A stretch of 64,000 bases of DNA from the NCBI GenBank assembly GCA_034670405.1, contig JAXDDX010000001.1, positions 7,877,501 to 7,941,500 of the forward strand. The letters run 5' to 3'. The notes under the pieces are model-generated. The model ran no database searches. It worked only from the letters and a program-made list of their open reading frames with translations, and had not been told where the DNA came from. The position numbers and the translations under genes are program-made. Below are positions 15,298-30,255 of this stretch, piece after piece; position 1 is the stretch's first letter; the number at the start of each line of letters is the position of its first letter. The DNA comes from Hoplostethus atlanticus (taxonomy: Eukaryota; Chordata; Actinopteri; Trachichthyiformes; Trachichthyidae).

Positions 15298-15334
15298 AGG
15301 AGAGAGAGAGGGAGAGAGAAAGAGAGAGAGAGAG
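15298..15334. repeat. Imperfect (GA)n tract
   Basis: A purine-rich GA tract about 140 bases upstream of the mef2 start-codon exon, inside the adjacent intron. Confidence 0.9.
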
Positions 15335-16952
15335 TTAACATGGCACTCAATGATGTCTCCTTACGCACATCAAAGCACTGGATGGCTCTGTGTTCTGTTC
15401 TCAAGCACATCCAGAAAGCATGAGAGCCACATGATGTCTCCTTATCTCCCCTGCTGCACTTCCACCACGGCTGGAGTCAATGGGAGAGGGCTTTAGACTT
15501 ACAGGACAGCAGCTTATATAAGACCTGCTGAGTATAATTGAAACACTTTTTTGTACTGTATACAATTTCAAGTGGAACATGTCTGAAGTTAAACAATGAC
15601 AACAAAAAGCTGGTAACAGAAAATGTCCAAAATGATCTAAATGATCAAAATGTCTATTCAACAATTGTTGACTAATTAGAGGCTATTGTTTTTACAGTCA
15701 CCTTTGTTAATGCAAGTGGATTATTTGTTTCTCTATATCTGTTAATAAAGAGTTTTGCAAAGCCAAGTTCACCCAAAGTGAGAGAAAGTTTGTCTCCATT
15801 CTACGACTTGCAGCGACAGAGCAGCAACAATTCGTAGCTCTTCCACAACTGACCCACCCTGATGCACCAGCTTCGCTCCTAAAATGATTAAGAGAACACC
15901 CATTCTGGGGTTGACAGTGGTTGAAATCCCATGGGCCGGAGGAGAGGGAAGGGTATATTCCCACGTGAGCCTGTAACCTGGCCACTGGTTCAGACCAAAG
16001 TGTTTCCCCGGAGACACTTAACTCTGCTGTGTCTCCACTTCTCCGCAAGAAGAGATATAGCCCCCTCCCTGGAGGAGCATCCATCACTTACACCCAGACA
16101 CACAGCAAATAGAAAATATCTATACAACTACATTTCCCCTATGAGTACGAATGTAGAAAGGTTAACAACCCAGTAGTCCATACAGGCCGTAAAATACAGT
16201 CAGCAGTTATGAGCCGAGGAAGCCGAAGGCCGAGTTGGCAGCGAAAATGAAAATGACCAGTTCCAGTGGCACACAGTCATTATGGGTTACAGATGGACTG
16301 GCATTATGGTGTCTGGCTGTCTGAATCGGGGCTCCACTGTAGGCAAACTTGACTGAGATCACCTAGCTAACTACCCACGCGTGGCTGTCTAGGCTAGGAA
16401 AGTAACCGCCTGAACCCCACACAAAGAATTTCCCCAAACCACATCACAACAGGCCAGGGAGAATGACAGTGTTCGTGTTCATTCACCATTTCCAAGCACA
16501 CATACTGACACGGTGCGTACGTGTGTGGGGATGCATGCGTGTAAGCCCACATGCATTAGTGAAGTGTCTGTCTTGTTTAACTATCTGTTCCTCTAAAACG
16601 CCACGGCCTCTCTCATTTTACAACCGGACCGAGAACCCAGAGAATAACACAGCGCCACACACACACACACACACTCACACATAACCACGCCTGCACACAC
16701 TCTTTTGTGGCTTTATGCAGAGGAGCTGTCACAGCAGGACAGTTCAAGTCTAGAGGCATAATAGACTGTGTCATGACATTTCTCTTACACAAATATGAAA
16801 TGACAAGCTGAGAGGGCCCTCAGACTCCAGGTGTGCTGCACTCTCAACCTACTGGCCAAGTAACTTCCTACTGATAGCAGCTTTATTTGAGGATTTGAAA
16901 GACGTCTAATTGTCACACCCACCACATTGTGGCTCTAACACGTCATGATGTA

Positions 16953-17220
16953 TTACATTACATTACATTACATTACAGTCATTTAGCAGCCGCTTTTATC
17001 CAAAGTGACTTACAATGAGTGCATTCAACATAGGTAGGCAAGAAAACTACTAGTCACCAGAAATCGTAAGTGCATTTCCTTCCTAAACAAGCAACTAAGA
17101 GCATAACTAGTGTTAAGTTAAGAGTGCAATAAGTTAGCAACCTACTTTATCTTAAACAAATGAGACAAATAAGAGAATCAAATAAACAAGAGCTAAGACA
17201 AATAAGTGTATCAAATGTAT
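16953..17220 (-). repeat. Teleost interspersed repeat with (TTACA)n tail
   Basis: Five-base ATTAC units (about 16953-16977) run into AGTCATTTAGCAGCCGCTTT and TATCCAAAGTGACTTACAAT. This is the inverse of a 3'-tail motif shared by many fish retroposons. AT-rich sequence to about 17220 appears to belong to the same element; its left limit is not certain. Confidence 0.7.
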
Positions 17221-19556
17221 AATGTATATACTTTCAACCTCAAGAGCTAAGTGGCAGATTTCCAGTGAACTTGGTATCTACAGTAACTGTACTGTCCTTC
17301 GCGTGATGGCTAGGTGACACAACTGCCCTCGCAGATGTGTCAGAACAGAAGAATTATGAATGAGGACAATGTCTGTACTAAAATAGTTGTGCAAGCTGGA
17401 ATTTCTAGCAGAGTTCATGTTTGATGGAGCGTTAGAAAGAGGCTCAATAACTGTACGAGACCTGAATCCTACACTTGTATATGAGAGAGAGAGACAACAC
17501 AACACAAGAACACAAGGCCATCTCTAAACAGCTGTACACACATATGGGTAATACTTGTGCACACCATGTAAACAGGAATCTTGCACTAGTCCCACTTCAC
17601 TACGTGCAACCTATCACTAGTGGGTCTTATGCAACATTATGTCAACACAGACAGAATAATAGTTCAACCCATTAAACTTTGTTTGTACATACAACGCAGC
17701 GTGCTGTATAACATTATCTTATCACGTACTCTTTTAAAAGACCTTGATATGCTACACCTGGCCCACTTTGATATAAACCAGTCCAGCACTTCTGAAATGT
17801 GCTTACCAAACATTTGTACCACAGAGATCAATGCACGGAGAATATGTCTCCTTAGGAACGACCACATCAGCTTGACATAAAAATCAATACGACACGTCCG
17901 ACAGAATAAGCAAGCGAAAGCACGCCTCGCTCAGGATCCTCCGTCAAACATACGTATAACGTTGGACTATCACATGGGAAACTAAGCGCGATGATCGCTT
18001 TTGACCGAAGCCACAGTGATCGCCCCTGTGTGGTGTGAGACTGGTCCAGCGAGGGGAGGCCCTGTCTGTCTCTTCCTCCCTTAAGACAGACCTTTGAGAG
18101 ACTGGGAGGCTTGATGATGGGGCTGGTCCTTTCACACTCAATAAAACATGCTCAATTCCCAGTGTAATTACTGAATCCAGCACATCCTCCTCCCCTCTGC
18201 TAGTAAGCCTGTGTAAGCTCCACACATAGTCACAAAGATGGAGCATTACTTCCTCTAAAATTACATTCCCAACTGTTGTCCTATATAAACGGTAACAAAA
18301 TAGATTTATGTTACCAGGTTTACCTAATGAACAAAAAATGAGGCCAGTTTTATTGCACTAGCTATACCCTCCACACCTGAATGTGTAAAAAGTAATCTGA
18401 GAAAATCTATAAGCCTAAAATCCTTTAAAGTCTGCAAATAAAATGTCCCAGTAAAACCTAATAAAGCTAAAAAGTATCTGATTGTTTTAAAGAAACACTC
18501 ACTATGTGCTACGAGCATGCCTCCATTTCTCTGACGTTGATGGACAGCAGCCAAGTCCTGAGCATAGCCATGACAGTTGAGCTTCCTGTGCAAGGCAGCC
18601 TTAGCCTCAGTATCCTACCACAGGCCGTGGGCAGACAAGACTCAACTTCCTGCCTCTCCACTTCCTGTTATTCAGGACCCTTCTACATGACCTCTGCGCG
18701 GGAGTCAGAGGCAGTCGGAGAGAGGGAAAGGGAGAAGAAAGGGCGGGACCGCCTTGGGGACACCCTCTGATCCTTCCCCTTATTACCTTCCTGACTGTAA
18801 GTCTGAGACTAAACAACAACAGGAGCTCATCTCCTGTGGCTTCGCTCCGTGTGCTTATTATGTTTACTGGAAGCATCATTACACAGGCTGGACGACGTGC
18901 ACATGCTGCACTCTGCCATTCATTTTACAATTAGTAGGCAGAGGCCTTTCCTTGTTATGGCCAGAGCTGATAATGACTTCAAACATCAACCAGTAACCAC
19001 GGTTACATAAGGATGAATTTGCTCTTTCGCAAATAAATATATATTAAACAACATGCTCATGAAAAAGACTGAATTCCTGACAAGATAAACAACCACATTA
19101 TCTGAGGTGCATTGTTATCGGGGTTCTCTGAAATAACCCAAGACATTCGTAACTGCATTAATCTGAGTGTCAACAAATGGCTCAGTTCTGATCAGTTTTT
19201 TGGCAGACTTAGGACAAGCAGCAGAGTAGCCTAAAACCACGGTTATACTGAGTTATTTCAATGAAGCCTTGACATAAGTAGCAATAGGAAATGAACATCC
19301 ACCTCTTTGTTCTTCTTTTCATCAGGCTGCGCTGTACCTGTAAATGGGGCTGTTGGCCTGGGGCGGAGTGGAGGCAAGCCAGCCCTCTCGCGCTCTCCCT
19401 GTTCCCTTTGTGAGCGCTCGCTTATCTCCCTCTCCAGCAGTGAAAGGCAGGATTGTGGCCCCAGTAGCATCACTGGCGTTAATGTCTCCTGATGCTAATC
19501 TGACACATGGCTGATCCCTCAACAACCACTTTCTCCATTCCTCTTTTCATTCCCCT

Positions 19557-19585
19557 CTTTCTTTCTTTCTTTCTTTCTTTCTTTC
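19557..19585. repeat. (CTTT)n microsatellite
   Basis: About seven copies of the tetranucleotide in the long mef2 5' intron. Confidence 0.97.
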
Positions 19586-21915
19586 ATCTTGCACTATACA
19601 TTCCCTCACCTCAGTTTCCAAGGCAACTAATGAGATATAATTAATAAGATCTATCACAGGGTCATGTGAACAAAAAAAGTGATAAAAGAGGCTTTGAGAA
19701 ACTTACAGAGCTGGCAGGAGCTGGTTGGGTAGTGCACAAAGCAGCACATTCACTTCCTCTGTGAAACACTGCTTGGGGTGGCATTATTTTACCAGACAAT
19801 AATTTAACGCACATTCAAAAGAGAGGCCAGAATTATTACGATATGAGTACCATGACAGTGTTAAAGGAAAATCAAATGAAAATTCAACAGAAGAAAACTC
19901 AAAACGAAGACACGCAGATTCTGTAATTGAGATTGGTAAATATTAAATAGATTGCTTGTAGATTTAGAGCCATGTAAGAATGTCGTTGTGGACCGTCCTT
20001 GTCTTATTTCATTAAGTAATATGTTACTTAAATACATATTAAATCTGACTCCAAACTCCATCAAGTAAGAAATATGAATGCATTGTTCAGGAGGGGCTGT
20101 GACCTGCACAGTGGGGACAGCCACAAAGCCAGCAGTGAGAGCCTGTGCTGAAATGGCAGCCAAGCAGACAGTGAGTGGTTAATCTGCCCTGATGACTGCT
20201 AGCTCAGTCCAACTCTCCAATGACCCAGCTGTAATCCCACATTGGATCAATGCAAGTTCAAACAATCCTCCATGCTGCTAGCACCTTGCCTGGGCTGGGG
20301 GATGGTGCTGTAGACAGGGACCGGGAGACAGAAAGCTACTTATCACCTCCAAAATGACATCAAAAGAAGGGAAAACCCCACAGGATGAACCTGCTCTTGT
20401 ATCTCACTGAGAAAATGTTTCACTCCAGGCCACATTATACTATGGGCTGAATGGGAATGCTCTTCAGATAAATACTGGACATGTATCCTGTCTACAAAGT
20501 GGGAATGATGATGGGTGGATATAACAACCAATAACCAAAGGACATTGGATGCTGACAGCATTACCAGACAGACATCCTCCATCTCACTCTCACAGTACTG
20601 TCAGGGGATGAGAGGACTATGCAAGGTGACTTTGACTAAGTGCCTTGGGGTTCCATGAGAAAACGCCATTGACATTACATTAATTTCATGTCTCTTTTTT
20701 AACTGACTTAGCGCCATAGAGTCCTGGATACCGGGGGAAAAAAAATAAAACAGACATTTCACTTTGGCTTGAAGGCACTTGGACAAGGATCTAAGGCCAG
20801 AACGACAACAGTGACAAAAAGATGACATGTTCATGTACCCACTTTTTACTTTTTCTTATTGTAACATTCATTCAACAGAGCGACGAGAGGCTATCAGGGT
20901 AAATGTTAAAGTCCAAAACTTTCCACTGCACTTGTGTTTGTGTTTGATAGTTGCTAGTGTGTGTGTCTGTGTGATAGATAGACACAGAGACAGAAAGAGA
21001 ACAAGTGAGACACACAGAGAGAGAGAGTTAAACAGAGAGAGAGAGACAGTATGAGTAGGAGAGAGAGACAGCATGACTGTGTGTTAACTATGTGGAAAGA
21101 TGTAAGGGAAACAAGACTAAAAGAAGCACCCCGCGCCCATCCCATCCCACCTCTGTGGTAGTGTGCGGTAGCAGCGTTGTAACATAATTACTGCTGGGAC
21201 ACTTCTATTCCCAATGATCCATTTGCGTCAGTCAGGTTTTCGAGCCCAGCCAATGAATGGATTCTCAGTTTCTCAAGGATAAAGAGATGACCCTCTCCTA
21301 ACAGTTATATCCATTTCATGTAGAAAAGCTACTCTCCTTCTCAAGGTAAATCCCTTGATGCGTATTTGAGTGAAACTTTCATGAACAAAGAAAATGATGA
21401 TAACTTCCTTGATGCAAGGGTAGGCTGATGAATTATGTCTCATTAAAAATGAATGTGCTTGACAACTGAGAAATCGTATATGTATGGTACAGTTTCTGTA
21501 GTCCGCTGCTACAGATTTGGAAGGTTAAGTCTACAGTATTTCTCATTCATATTTCCACAGGACCGTACCGGAGAGTAAGGTAGTTGTTGCTATATCATTG
21601 TTACCAGAGTAACTTCCCTATTACGTGAATCTTTTTCACCCTCAGAAATCATTTCTAATCAACCAATCTACAGTCATGCTACATCACTAAAATGCAATTG
21701 ACAGAGTAATGGCTAACTACTCACTTCACATTAACACCACTGGTTTAACAAACTATGTCTCTGAGCAAAGGCCCTCCATCACTAACATTCCTTATGACAG
21801 TATGTCAGTTTAACAAGTCAATTTCTTGACATGGCACAAAGTCAGTATTCAACATTCTTTATGGATGAACACTTCCTGTCACACTTTGCTGAGGAGGTTA
21901 TATGTAACTTATCTG

Positions 21916-21918
<3 letters not shown>

Positions 21919-21990
<72 letters not shown>

Positions 21991-21991
21991 T

Positions 21992-22030
<39 letters not shown>
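21919..22030. repeat. Compound (CT)n(CA)n microsatellite
   Basis: Twenty-five CT units run directly into CA units, which are interrupted once by TCTC at 21991-21994. Confidence 0.98.
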
Positions 22031-22032
<2 letters not shown>

Positions 22033-23412
22033 TATGTATTGTATGCATGATCCTAGAAGTTTAGGCGCTGGTGCTGTGGTCTGATACTGTATGATGGTAT
22101 GTGTCCATTTGCATGGACTTCTCACCAGGGAACAATAATAACGCCAACACAGTTGGGAGCCCCCCACCCTCCCAGGAACCCTGCAAGCTGTGTTAAGTGG
22201 CATGGCAGCTTTTTGATGTTACGCAGACCGCAATTCGGAAATGGTAAACAGCAAAGATGAATCAAGATCTTCCTCCTGGGGGAATCCACAGTGTAAGGAT
22301 ATTAAGAACGTCATGCATTAATGTGTCTCAGCAGCAGCACGTTTACCCGAAACTCACTGCCTCTCTGAAAACACCAAGGATCCAGATTAGACATTCAGAT
22401 TGCAGATACTCAATTCACCCTCAAATATGTTGTTTGATCATCAGCAGGCAGATTTAACAAAATAAACAGTGAGTGTTGCAGGAAGACAACATTTTGTGTT
22501 TCACATAGGCCACATTGTTTAAGACTGTAGTTCCTGTGTGCCTTCAGAGAATGGGTGCTTCTTTTAATGCCAAACAAAAGTAAAAAGACTTTGAATAAAT
22601 ATTTGATTTTCTCTTCCCATTTTTATCTTCCACTCGATCCCTCTTTCCCACAGTGTTCCATTACATAAAAGGTTTATGCAATCCAAGCAGCAAGGATGGC
22701 CATGACTCATAACAACACTGAAAGGGCTAGCATTGATTTATTTCATTTTATTTTTTTTCTATGTTATAAAATTAGTCTATCGACGATCCCATGCTGCCTT
22801 GAATAAAGGATAATGGAGCTGTACCTTTTGGGTTATACGATAGCTTCCTACTATGTTCAAACAACTTACACATTACCATTCCATGTAAACTATTACACAT
22901 TTTCAAGTAAAAAAAAATTAACTCCTTATCCATTTCTGGATCAAATAAAATACTGTGTATAGTATGACAAATTAAACAGGTTTGTAATGGACTTCTTATC
23001 TGTTTTGTTAAAACCAGGCCAAAGCTGAGAGACAATCTTCACTTTGAATTATAGATCTCCATTCTGACATAAATATCTGCTTTGTGAACAACAATTGTTT
23101 TTGCAGTAAAATATAAGTATCAAGAACCTATCCCTACGGCCTATAACCCTGTGGTCTCAAAGGGCAAATAGGACAAAAGATGGGAGGGGCTTATTGCAGT
23201 GTCTTTATCATTGATACTGGTTGGTAAACTGATCTGAAAGATGATGGAATCCATTCTCTCTCTCTTGCCAACTTTTGAGATCAATGATTGGCATTCACTA
23301 AGCAATTATTGTGAGGGGTATTTCTGCAGCTAGAGTCCAGAAATTCTGCCAAATCAGATGATGTGTACTAGACATCACGTGAACACTGTATGCAAACACT
23401 GAGCTAGTTGAA

Positions 23413-23483
<71 letters not shown>
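23413..23483. repeat. (GA)n microsatellite with GGA interruptions
   Basis: About 70 bases of GA broken by two GGA steps near 23434 and 23442. Confidence 0.97.
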
Positions 23484-23485
<2 letters not shown>

Positions 23486-26400
23486 CTGCTGCTTGCCTCT
23501 CCAGGAATCTTTTCAGTCAAACTGTTCTCTGATAGCCTGTGGTCCTGAGTGGGGCCCAATGGCTGATGATGGATGCCTCTCCCCCCATACATGTTCTAAA
23601 CACCGCTGGCAGTTGGACCAGTGACAGAGGTTGAGGGGAGGGGGAAAAAAATCAAGAGCAACACAGTCTGACATGAGTACAGGCAGGCATCAGCTCACCA
23701 GTGGTAACGCTACTCCATTTTCACCTGCATTTGCAGCCCACGGCACAGATGGAAAGTGGACTGGGAGAAAAAGAGAGGACAGACGGAAAGACACACAAAC
23801 AGCAGGCAGACTCAACACCTCAGTCACAATCACAGTCACACTATAGAGAGCTGTGCTCTAGAGGCTGAGGATGCAAGGACAATATTGTATGAATGCCCTT
23901 GTTTAAAAATGACTTTAAATCCATGTTATAACGTGTTTTGAGCATTGCCACCATGGAAAGTCATTTTGAAACTGTGTGTAAGTGGTGTAATGTTTTCCCC
24001 GTTAGGATGCCGTCATAACTGTTAAGGCCCTGAGATGATGTCATGGCTTGTAAAAATGATATCTCCCTGTGTACTTCTCCTAAAATGGGCGAAGTCAAGA
24101 CATCATCTTGAATCTGCATTCACTGTACACACTGCACAACCACAATGAGTGGAGACAAAAGGAATCTAAAAGGTGCTGTAGTTTTGACGTCCTCAAAGCC
24201 TCACCCTCATTTACAGACATGATTGTATGTGTTGGGTAGTTAAAAGGAAAATGCATAAAACAATGCAGTGTCCGTGCTGCTGGAGCACAGCCCTGACAGC
24301 AGAGAGGAACACAACTTTGAACTGTAGTTTGAGCCCTGCGGTGGATTACAGCAGCTTTCAGAGCAGAGGGGCTGCTGGGTCACTTCCCTTCCCTGTTCAT
24401 AAAGCTGGTGTGTGCTTCAGGATAATGGGAGGAATCACATCCCCCCAGCTGTCCTGGTTCAGAGGGCTTCTCAGACAGACAGAAAAACAAGGATATAGCA
24501 GGCCAGGCCCCCTTCCTTCAGCCCACGGGGCCACAGGGCCAGTCCAGCTGCAGGAGACCCAACTCTTCCTATCAGCAGCTACTGGACTTACTAAATGGGC
24601 TCGCCATAGGGACTGTGACCCTGGGGTCCTACAGCTGCATTCACTACACCAAACAATGAGGAACACTAACTCACATGGACTTTATTTCACAACATGTAGG
24701 TCAAATTAAATGGTGATAAAGGCTGGAACTGATGATGAAGATCCAACTACAGTCACAACAGAGAAAATAACTTTCTTTAAAATAATGTTTTATTCTAGTG
24801 ACAGAAATATGCACTGTTTCATCACGCAGAGCGCAGCAGACTTTGAAGAAAGTTGACTTTGTACATAATTCAATTGTCAATTTGTTTGCTCATCATGCAG
24901 AGCCAGAGATCTTAATTCTCTCGTGAGAGATGCTTTTTAAAATGTACAGTAGTGCATCAGGAATTCAATACAGTAGGGTGTATTAGCAATCACAGGAGAT
25001 CTTTTGATCTAGTAAATTAGATTATAATATATTCCTTTGATTTATGTTTTTTCAAAGTCTCATTAAAATTCAGTCAAAATGCAACTCAGCAAAGAGATGT
25101 CTTCCTTAACTTCCTGGGCACAATCCAACTATCTATTCTGCCCTATGCATGATGCGACTTCATAGGTATCTCTACAGTACTGTGCAGAAACACAGGCATT
25201 ACGTGTTATTGCTTCTCCATGCAGGCAGATGTGTTTTTCCTGTAAACAACAACAGGTTAAAAAAACTACCCAAAACCACTGTTCAGACACCTTTGGGTTG
25301 TATGTCTTATGAGTGTGGCTCAGACACTTTCGAAATGATGCACAGCATGAGTCTGTGGTTTTTCACTAGCACTCCAGAAAGCCAAAGAAGCAGAAGGCAT
25401 TTTACAAAGGTGCTAAATGACTTGACTTCTGAAAGCCATCACCTTTGCTCCACCACATGCTTCCACAGTCTGCCCTCGCAAACCACACTTACTGCATGTA
25501 CATATGCTATTCTTTCTTCGAGGAAATGACCAAACTTGACAATAGCCGGCAATGAGGGACCAAGAAATGATGTACTGTGCTTATATAAATGTGGTAAATG
25601 GCATATATAATGGTAAGATACACATTATAATTGGAAACTACCATAGGAATATTGGGTCTTATATATAAAGTCTTAAACTTTAAGGACACTACTATGTGTC
25701 AGCTATATGTCTACAACTACAGTATAACACAATACATTTGTTTGTCTTCAGAGTTCATGTGACACTCTCAACCCGGCGAGGACCAGTATGGATGTGGAGT
25801 GAAGGAGAGACTAGGATCATAGTGTTGAAAGAGGATTAGCAGCAGATTTAGGCTGCTGCTTTGCTGGAGGATCTTACTGCTGATTTTCCTGTGTGGCCCA
25901 GGCTGAGGGGGTGAGAGGACCTCCAGTCAGGCCTCGTATGGAAGAGCAGGGGAGACAGGAAAAGACGGTGCAGCCTTAAGCCGCTCTGCCCTGCTCAGCA
26001 GCACATGTGCTGAGTGGGCCGAATGGGGTGGCTTACCACCAGAGGTCTCAGTCAAGGGCAGGACAGTTGAAAGGTCACTGCTAGCTGTCTTGCTAGACAA
26101 ACAGTGCCTCAGCGAGTCATGCATTCACACTCCTAGCTTACACGTGGCTATTAGAGGAACTAAGCCACTACAGTTACTGACACCTTAAGGATATTGGTGA
26201 TTCTCAACAGAGTTTCAATTAGTTGTCAATTATTTCACAAGAGGTTTATCTACACTTTTGTGGCATTCATTAAATTTTAGATGGTAGAAGCGTTAAAAGC
26301 ACTTGCGAAGACAAGTAGTTCTCAGTGACCTTAGTTACATTTTAGCATCCTTTTCCTTTTAACATCCAACGCCAGCTCTGGATGTTAGTACCCTAGCCAA

Positions 26401-27488
26401 CGGTTTGTCATCACAGTGCATTAAGGGCATGCCTAATACAGTTAAAACTGTACGGCCTCACAACCTGATTGACCATTTCATTTAGCGCCCTCCTGATATG
26501 TGCAGGAGTTTGTGTGAATGGACATTAAAAAAATAGAAACATCTAAAATGATAAGCTTGTTCATTGAACCTTATAGGGTGACCCATTTAGCATTAAACAT
26601 AAAACACATGTGGCCCTCTGGTTACTGTGCCAGAATGGGAATAATCAAACAATATATTTACATGGTTTGCTGTAAATAAAATAACTTCATCCGCAGGTCA
26701 GCTATTTGTTTATGAAAAGTAATACGAGTGCTTTCCCTTTTGTCTCCAGGGGACTCAAGTTAACTGGGGTCTAAGACATTATCTGCCGGGCTCAAGATTC
26801 TGCATCCAGCCTCCAGGTCTCACAGGAGAACGCTGGAATCTTCATATTGATGATGGAGATCCAATAAACAATGAATCATGTTGCTAAGAGGCCTTTTCGT
26901 AGTTAAAGAGAAAGTAACATGGACACAGAGTGATGCTGAGTATTGTCCATGCCAGTGATCTATAAAAGTACCATGGACACCATTGCATGTGTGTCTTAAC
27001 ACAAAAATTTGAGTATAAAAGTACAAATGGTTACAAAAACATTAAGATGAGAGATAAATAGCCCGACAAATTATTCACTTGAAAGAAAAAAAAAAAGAGT
27101 CTGTTGTCACCTTGAAGTTCTTTTTTATCAGAGATCTGACAACATTTCTGATGTTAGATTCTAGATAATTCTAGTGTAGTGCACCTATTACCTGAAGTAT
27201 CTTATTATAGACTGTCTTACTACCAACTAACAACACCATTTTTTTTTTTAAATATGAGCAGTGCCTTATAGGACACCTGCAGTTGACACCAGCTCAGCTG
27301 CCCAACGTACAGTGGTCTAACTTGGTGATAATTAGCTGCTGCTGTCAACGCTGCACAACATATGTAATATAAAGCATATAGATACAAACAGACTCATGTC
27401 AAAGATTGAAAAAATATAGAATTGCATTACGTAAATTGTTGTAATATTGTTGAAAAAATCTACAGTATAAAAGAATATTTTGGCTTAC

Positions 27489-27590
27489 CAAACAATCAAA
27501 GAATTGATATCCTCTTTTTTGGACCAAGAATATCTTCAATGTATCCTTTTCTTTCAGCTTTCTGCGTTTTGTCCTCCTTGGGAAAATGCC
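27489..27590 (-). other. mef2a: Probable non-coding 5' exon of mef2
   Basis: On the minus strand a long pyrimidine tract ending in ctcctcccag precedes 27590, and 102 bases later TTTG is followed by the consensus donor gtaagc (27488-27483). The enclosed sequence has no ATG, as expected for a 5' untranslated exon, and it lies between the promoter-proximal exon and the start-codon exon. MEF2 genes commonly have several non-coding 5' exons with alternative use. Identification rests on splice signals, length and position, not on a recognised protein, so it could be a chance pair of sites. Confidence 0.5.
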
Positions 27591-30255
27591 CTGGGAGGAG
27601 GAGAGTGGAGGAGAAAGAGTTGCACTCAGTGATTCAGAGGCATCATGTAAACGCCAGCATTCTCTTTCTGACAACCAGCGTTAATTGCAGATCCGACTCG
27701 CCCACACACTCCACATTTCTCCTGGAAGGAGAAGCTGAGACCAGGCTGTGAGATTCAAGTGCTATGAGGAGTGCAGTAAAAGATGCTGCAGCTGCCCGTT
27801 CCTCACACCAGTCGCCACCTATCATTTGGCCCTTTCCGCTCAGAACTTAACCCAAATACTAAAAGATGCACTTACACACATTTACAGAGACATGCAGGGT
27901 GCACGAACATAACATGTAACAAGGCTAAAATATGTCATAAACATTGTGCACACTAGTAGTCATCATAGTCCACTGCCATGCCTCTATCTTGCATTAACAT
28001 TGCAAAGGATACACCATCCTATTCTTATTTGTGTGTTACCGGGTAGAATTTAATGGTCATATTCTCATGCTTCTGAAATGACTGATTATATGTTTGGATA
28101 ACAGCAAAGGTAAAATATCCCAAAAAAAAATCCTCTTTGAGAATGGCGCAAGAGTTCAGTGCATGCATTTAAAAGGCATTCACGACGACTGTATCTGTAT
28201 TTTCACTGACATTAATTCGTTTGACTAATATGTAACATAAATTGTTAAAATGATATTCATTTTCAGCAGCATTGAAAGAACCCCCTCATCCACACATTAG
28301 ACATAAGAGCTCACGTGATGTGGAACATGAGCAACAAGGCCCATTACTGGTTAGGCCTGGGGCAGCACAGAAGCTAATGACTGCAGATTGTAAGGGGCTT
28401 TACTGCTTTGGTTTACAAATCACTACGAACCTACTGGTATGGTTACACAAATGACATCAACGAACAATGGTAAGCTAAAATATACAATGAAAAACATGTA
28501 CAGGTATGCCGTATAGCACCGCTGACACAACGCCTGTCCCTGAAAAATGATTAAAACAAATTCCCATTACACTAGGAGCTGTTCACCCTGATCACTGGGG
28601 GGTGTAAGTGGTAATAGATGATCACTGTTAGGGTAGATACCAAATGAAGATGCCATAAAGGGTGATCCTCATGCTACAGTTGACAATGACAGTAAATTAC
28701 ACCAATAAAATCAAATGCAACCAACCAACCAAACTAAACAATAGATTTAATTCACAGCTTAAAGTGATGTAGGTCCAAACTTTGTGTATACTTCTACAAA
28801 CAAATTGAATGAAGGATTATTTTTCATCCACAGGAAACACATTTTACAGCATGTGAGACAATCGTAAATTACCAAAGACCAAATTCATTCATTCATAATA
28901 ACTAGTGTAGAAATAGTTAGTAGAAATAGAAAGAAGTATTGGGAATGGTATTTTCTTGTCTGTTAAAATACTAATAAAAATAAAACCTTAGCTGAAATAT
29001 GAATTAGCAGTGTATGTATAATTGACCTGAAGATAAACATTTGAGAAGGTCAGGTTGCTGTTGGCCATTGCTCACGCTGGCCAGGGGTTAAGGTCACAAG
29101 TGTCAAAGATCCACCACTCACAGGCTCAGTCCCCTTCATGCCACATTACTTGAAGTAAACAGTGGGATCCTCCATTGTATTTCTTATTGAAAAGTCTATG
29201 GAGTCCCAAATAATGTGAGCTGAGCACGAAAATTAATCTTTAAGCATCATCTCCGTTAAGCACTTAGTCAAATAATATGCTACCACATATATGTATTTTG
29301 ATCATCACGTATCATGCAATAGATACCAACTTTCAAAATGTCTGGTAGATTAGGTCTGACTTTGTGCATCTCAACCCTAGAAATACTTTTAACTGGCAGA
29401 AGTTGAACATGCTAAATTGTGTTCTTCACATAAGAAACAAGCATGCAAGCAAAAGCAAGTTTAGTGATAGCAGTGCACCAGCTGACTAGCACCATCTAGA
29501 TTTCAACACCAACAATATCAAGCACTTATTAAAGAGACATTGCAGCCATTCCCACACATACACAAAACATAAAATAAAGTTTAAAAAAGAAGCCTACTGT
29601 TCCTGAGGGGTGGGGGTCTACATTTTCCGAAAGTTACTTAGAGTTGTGTTAAAATGTCAGCATTTATTTACAGTAAACTCTACAGAAGAGTGGGTGGATT
29701 GTAGCCTAATGCTGTTGTGATGGTTTGGTGACAGTACTATGAAATAAATAAAAAAATATACTGTTTTGCCAAAACAATAGACCTACACTACAAAGTAAGC
29801 GCAACATTTCACACTCTGGATCAGAATACTCCCAATAAACACCAAATAACTTTTATGATATAATAATTCGCAACAAAAAAAAAAAAAATCACCCCATTTT
29901 GAAGAACCCAAAGAGCTCGCCGTCGCTTCACTGTCTACGATGAATCCTATAAAAGTTTATCACAATTATCTGATATCAACAGTGCGCAGTCTGCCCGGAC
30001 CCTGAAAGACCCCGGACGCTTACAGCTTGAGTGCTTATTGATAATTCAACGTTAATGGTGTTAAATGTCACCGTACAGTATTCACAACACGGCAGACGCG
30101 CAATCCCATATTGTGCATGTACCCCTACAGTGGATAGGTAATGTCTTCGTTTACCCCCAAATCCACTCTACGTCTCCCTCTTGCGCCTTTTCCCTCTGAC
30201 CTAACTGTGCCGCCGCCACACTCCGCACAACATTGTTTCTATTTCCGTTACTCAC
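27591..30255 (-). other. First mef2 intron
   Basis: AT-rich sequence without simple repeats longer than about 15 bases except an A run near 29875-29888. CpG density rises from about 29900 toward the promoter. Confidence 0.5.

Larger units (their letters stand above)
15158..27488 (-). other. Long mef2 5' intron
   Basis: About 12.3 kb holding the (TTACA)-tailed repeat at 16953-17220 and several microsatellites. No reading frame in it resembles a known protein. Further alternative 5' exons are possible but not recognisable by eye. Confidence 0.65.

Noticed and set aside
24227-24709. 160-codon open frame on the plus strand
   Set aside because: No domain, no splice context or neighbour support, and composition like the surrounding intron.
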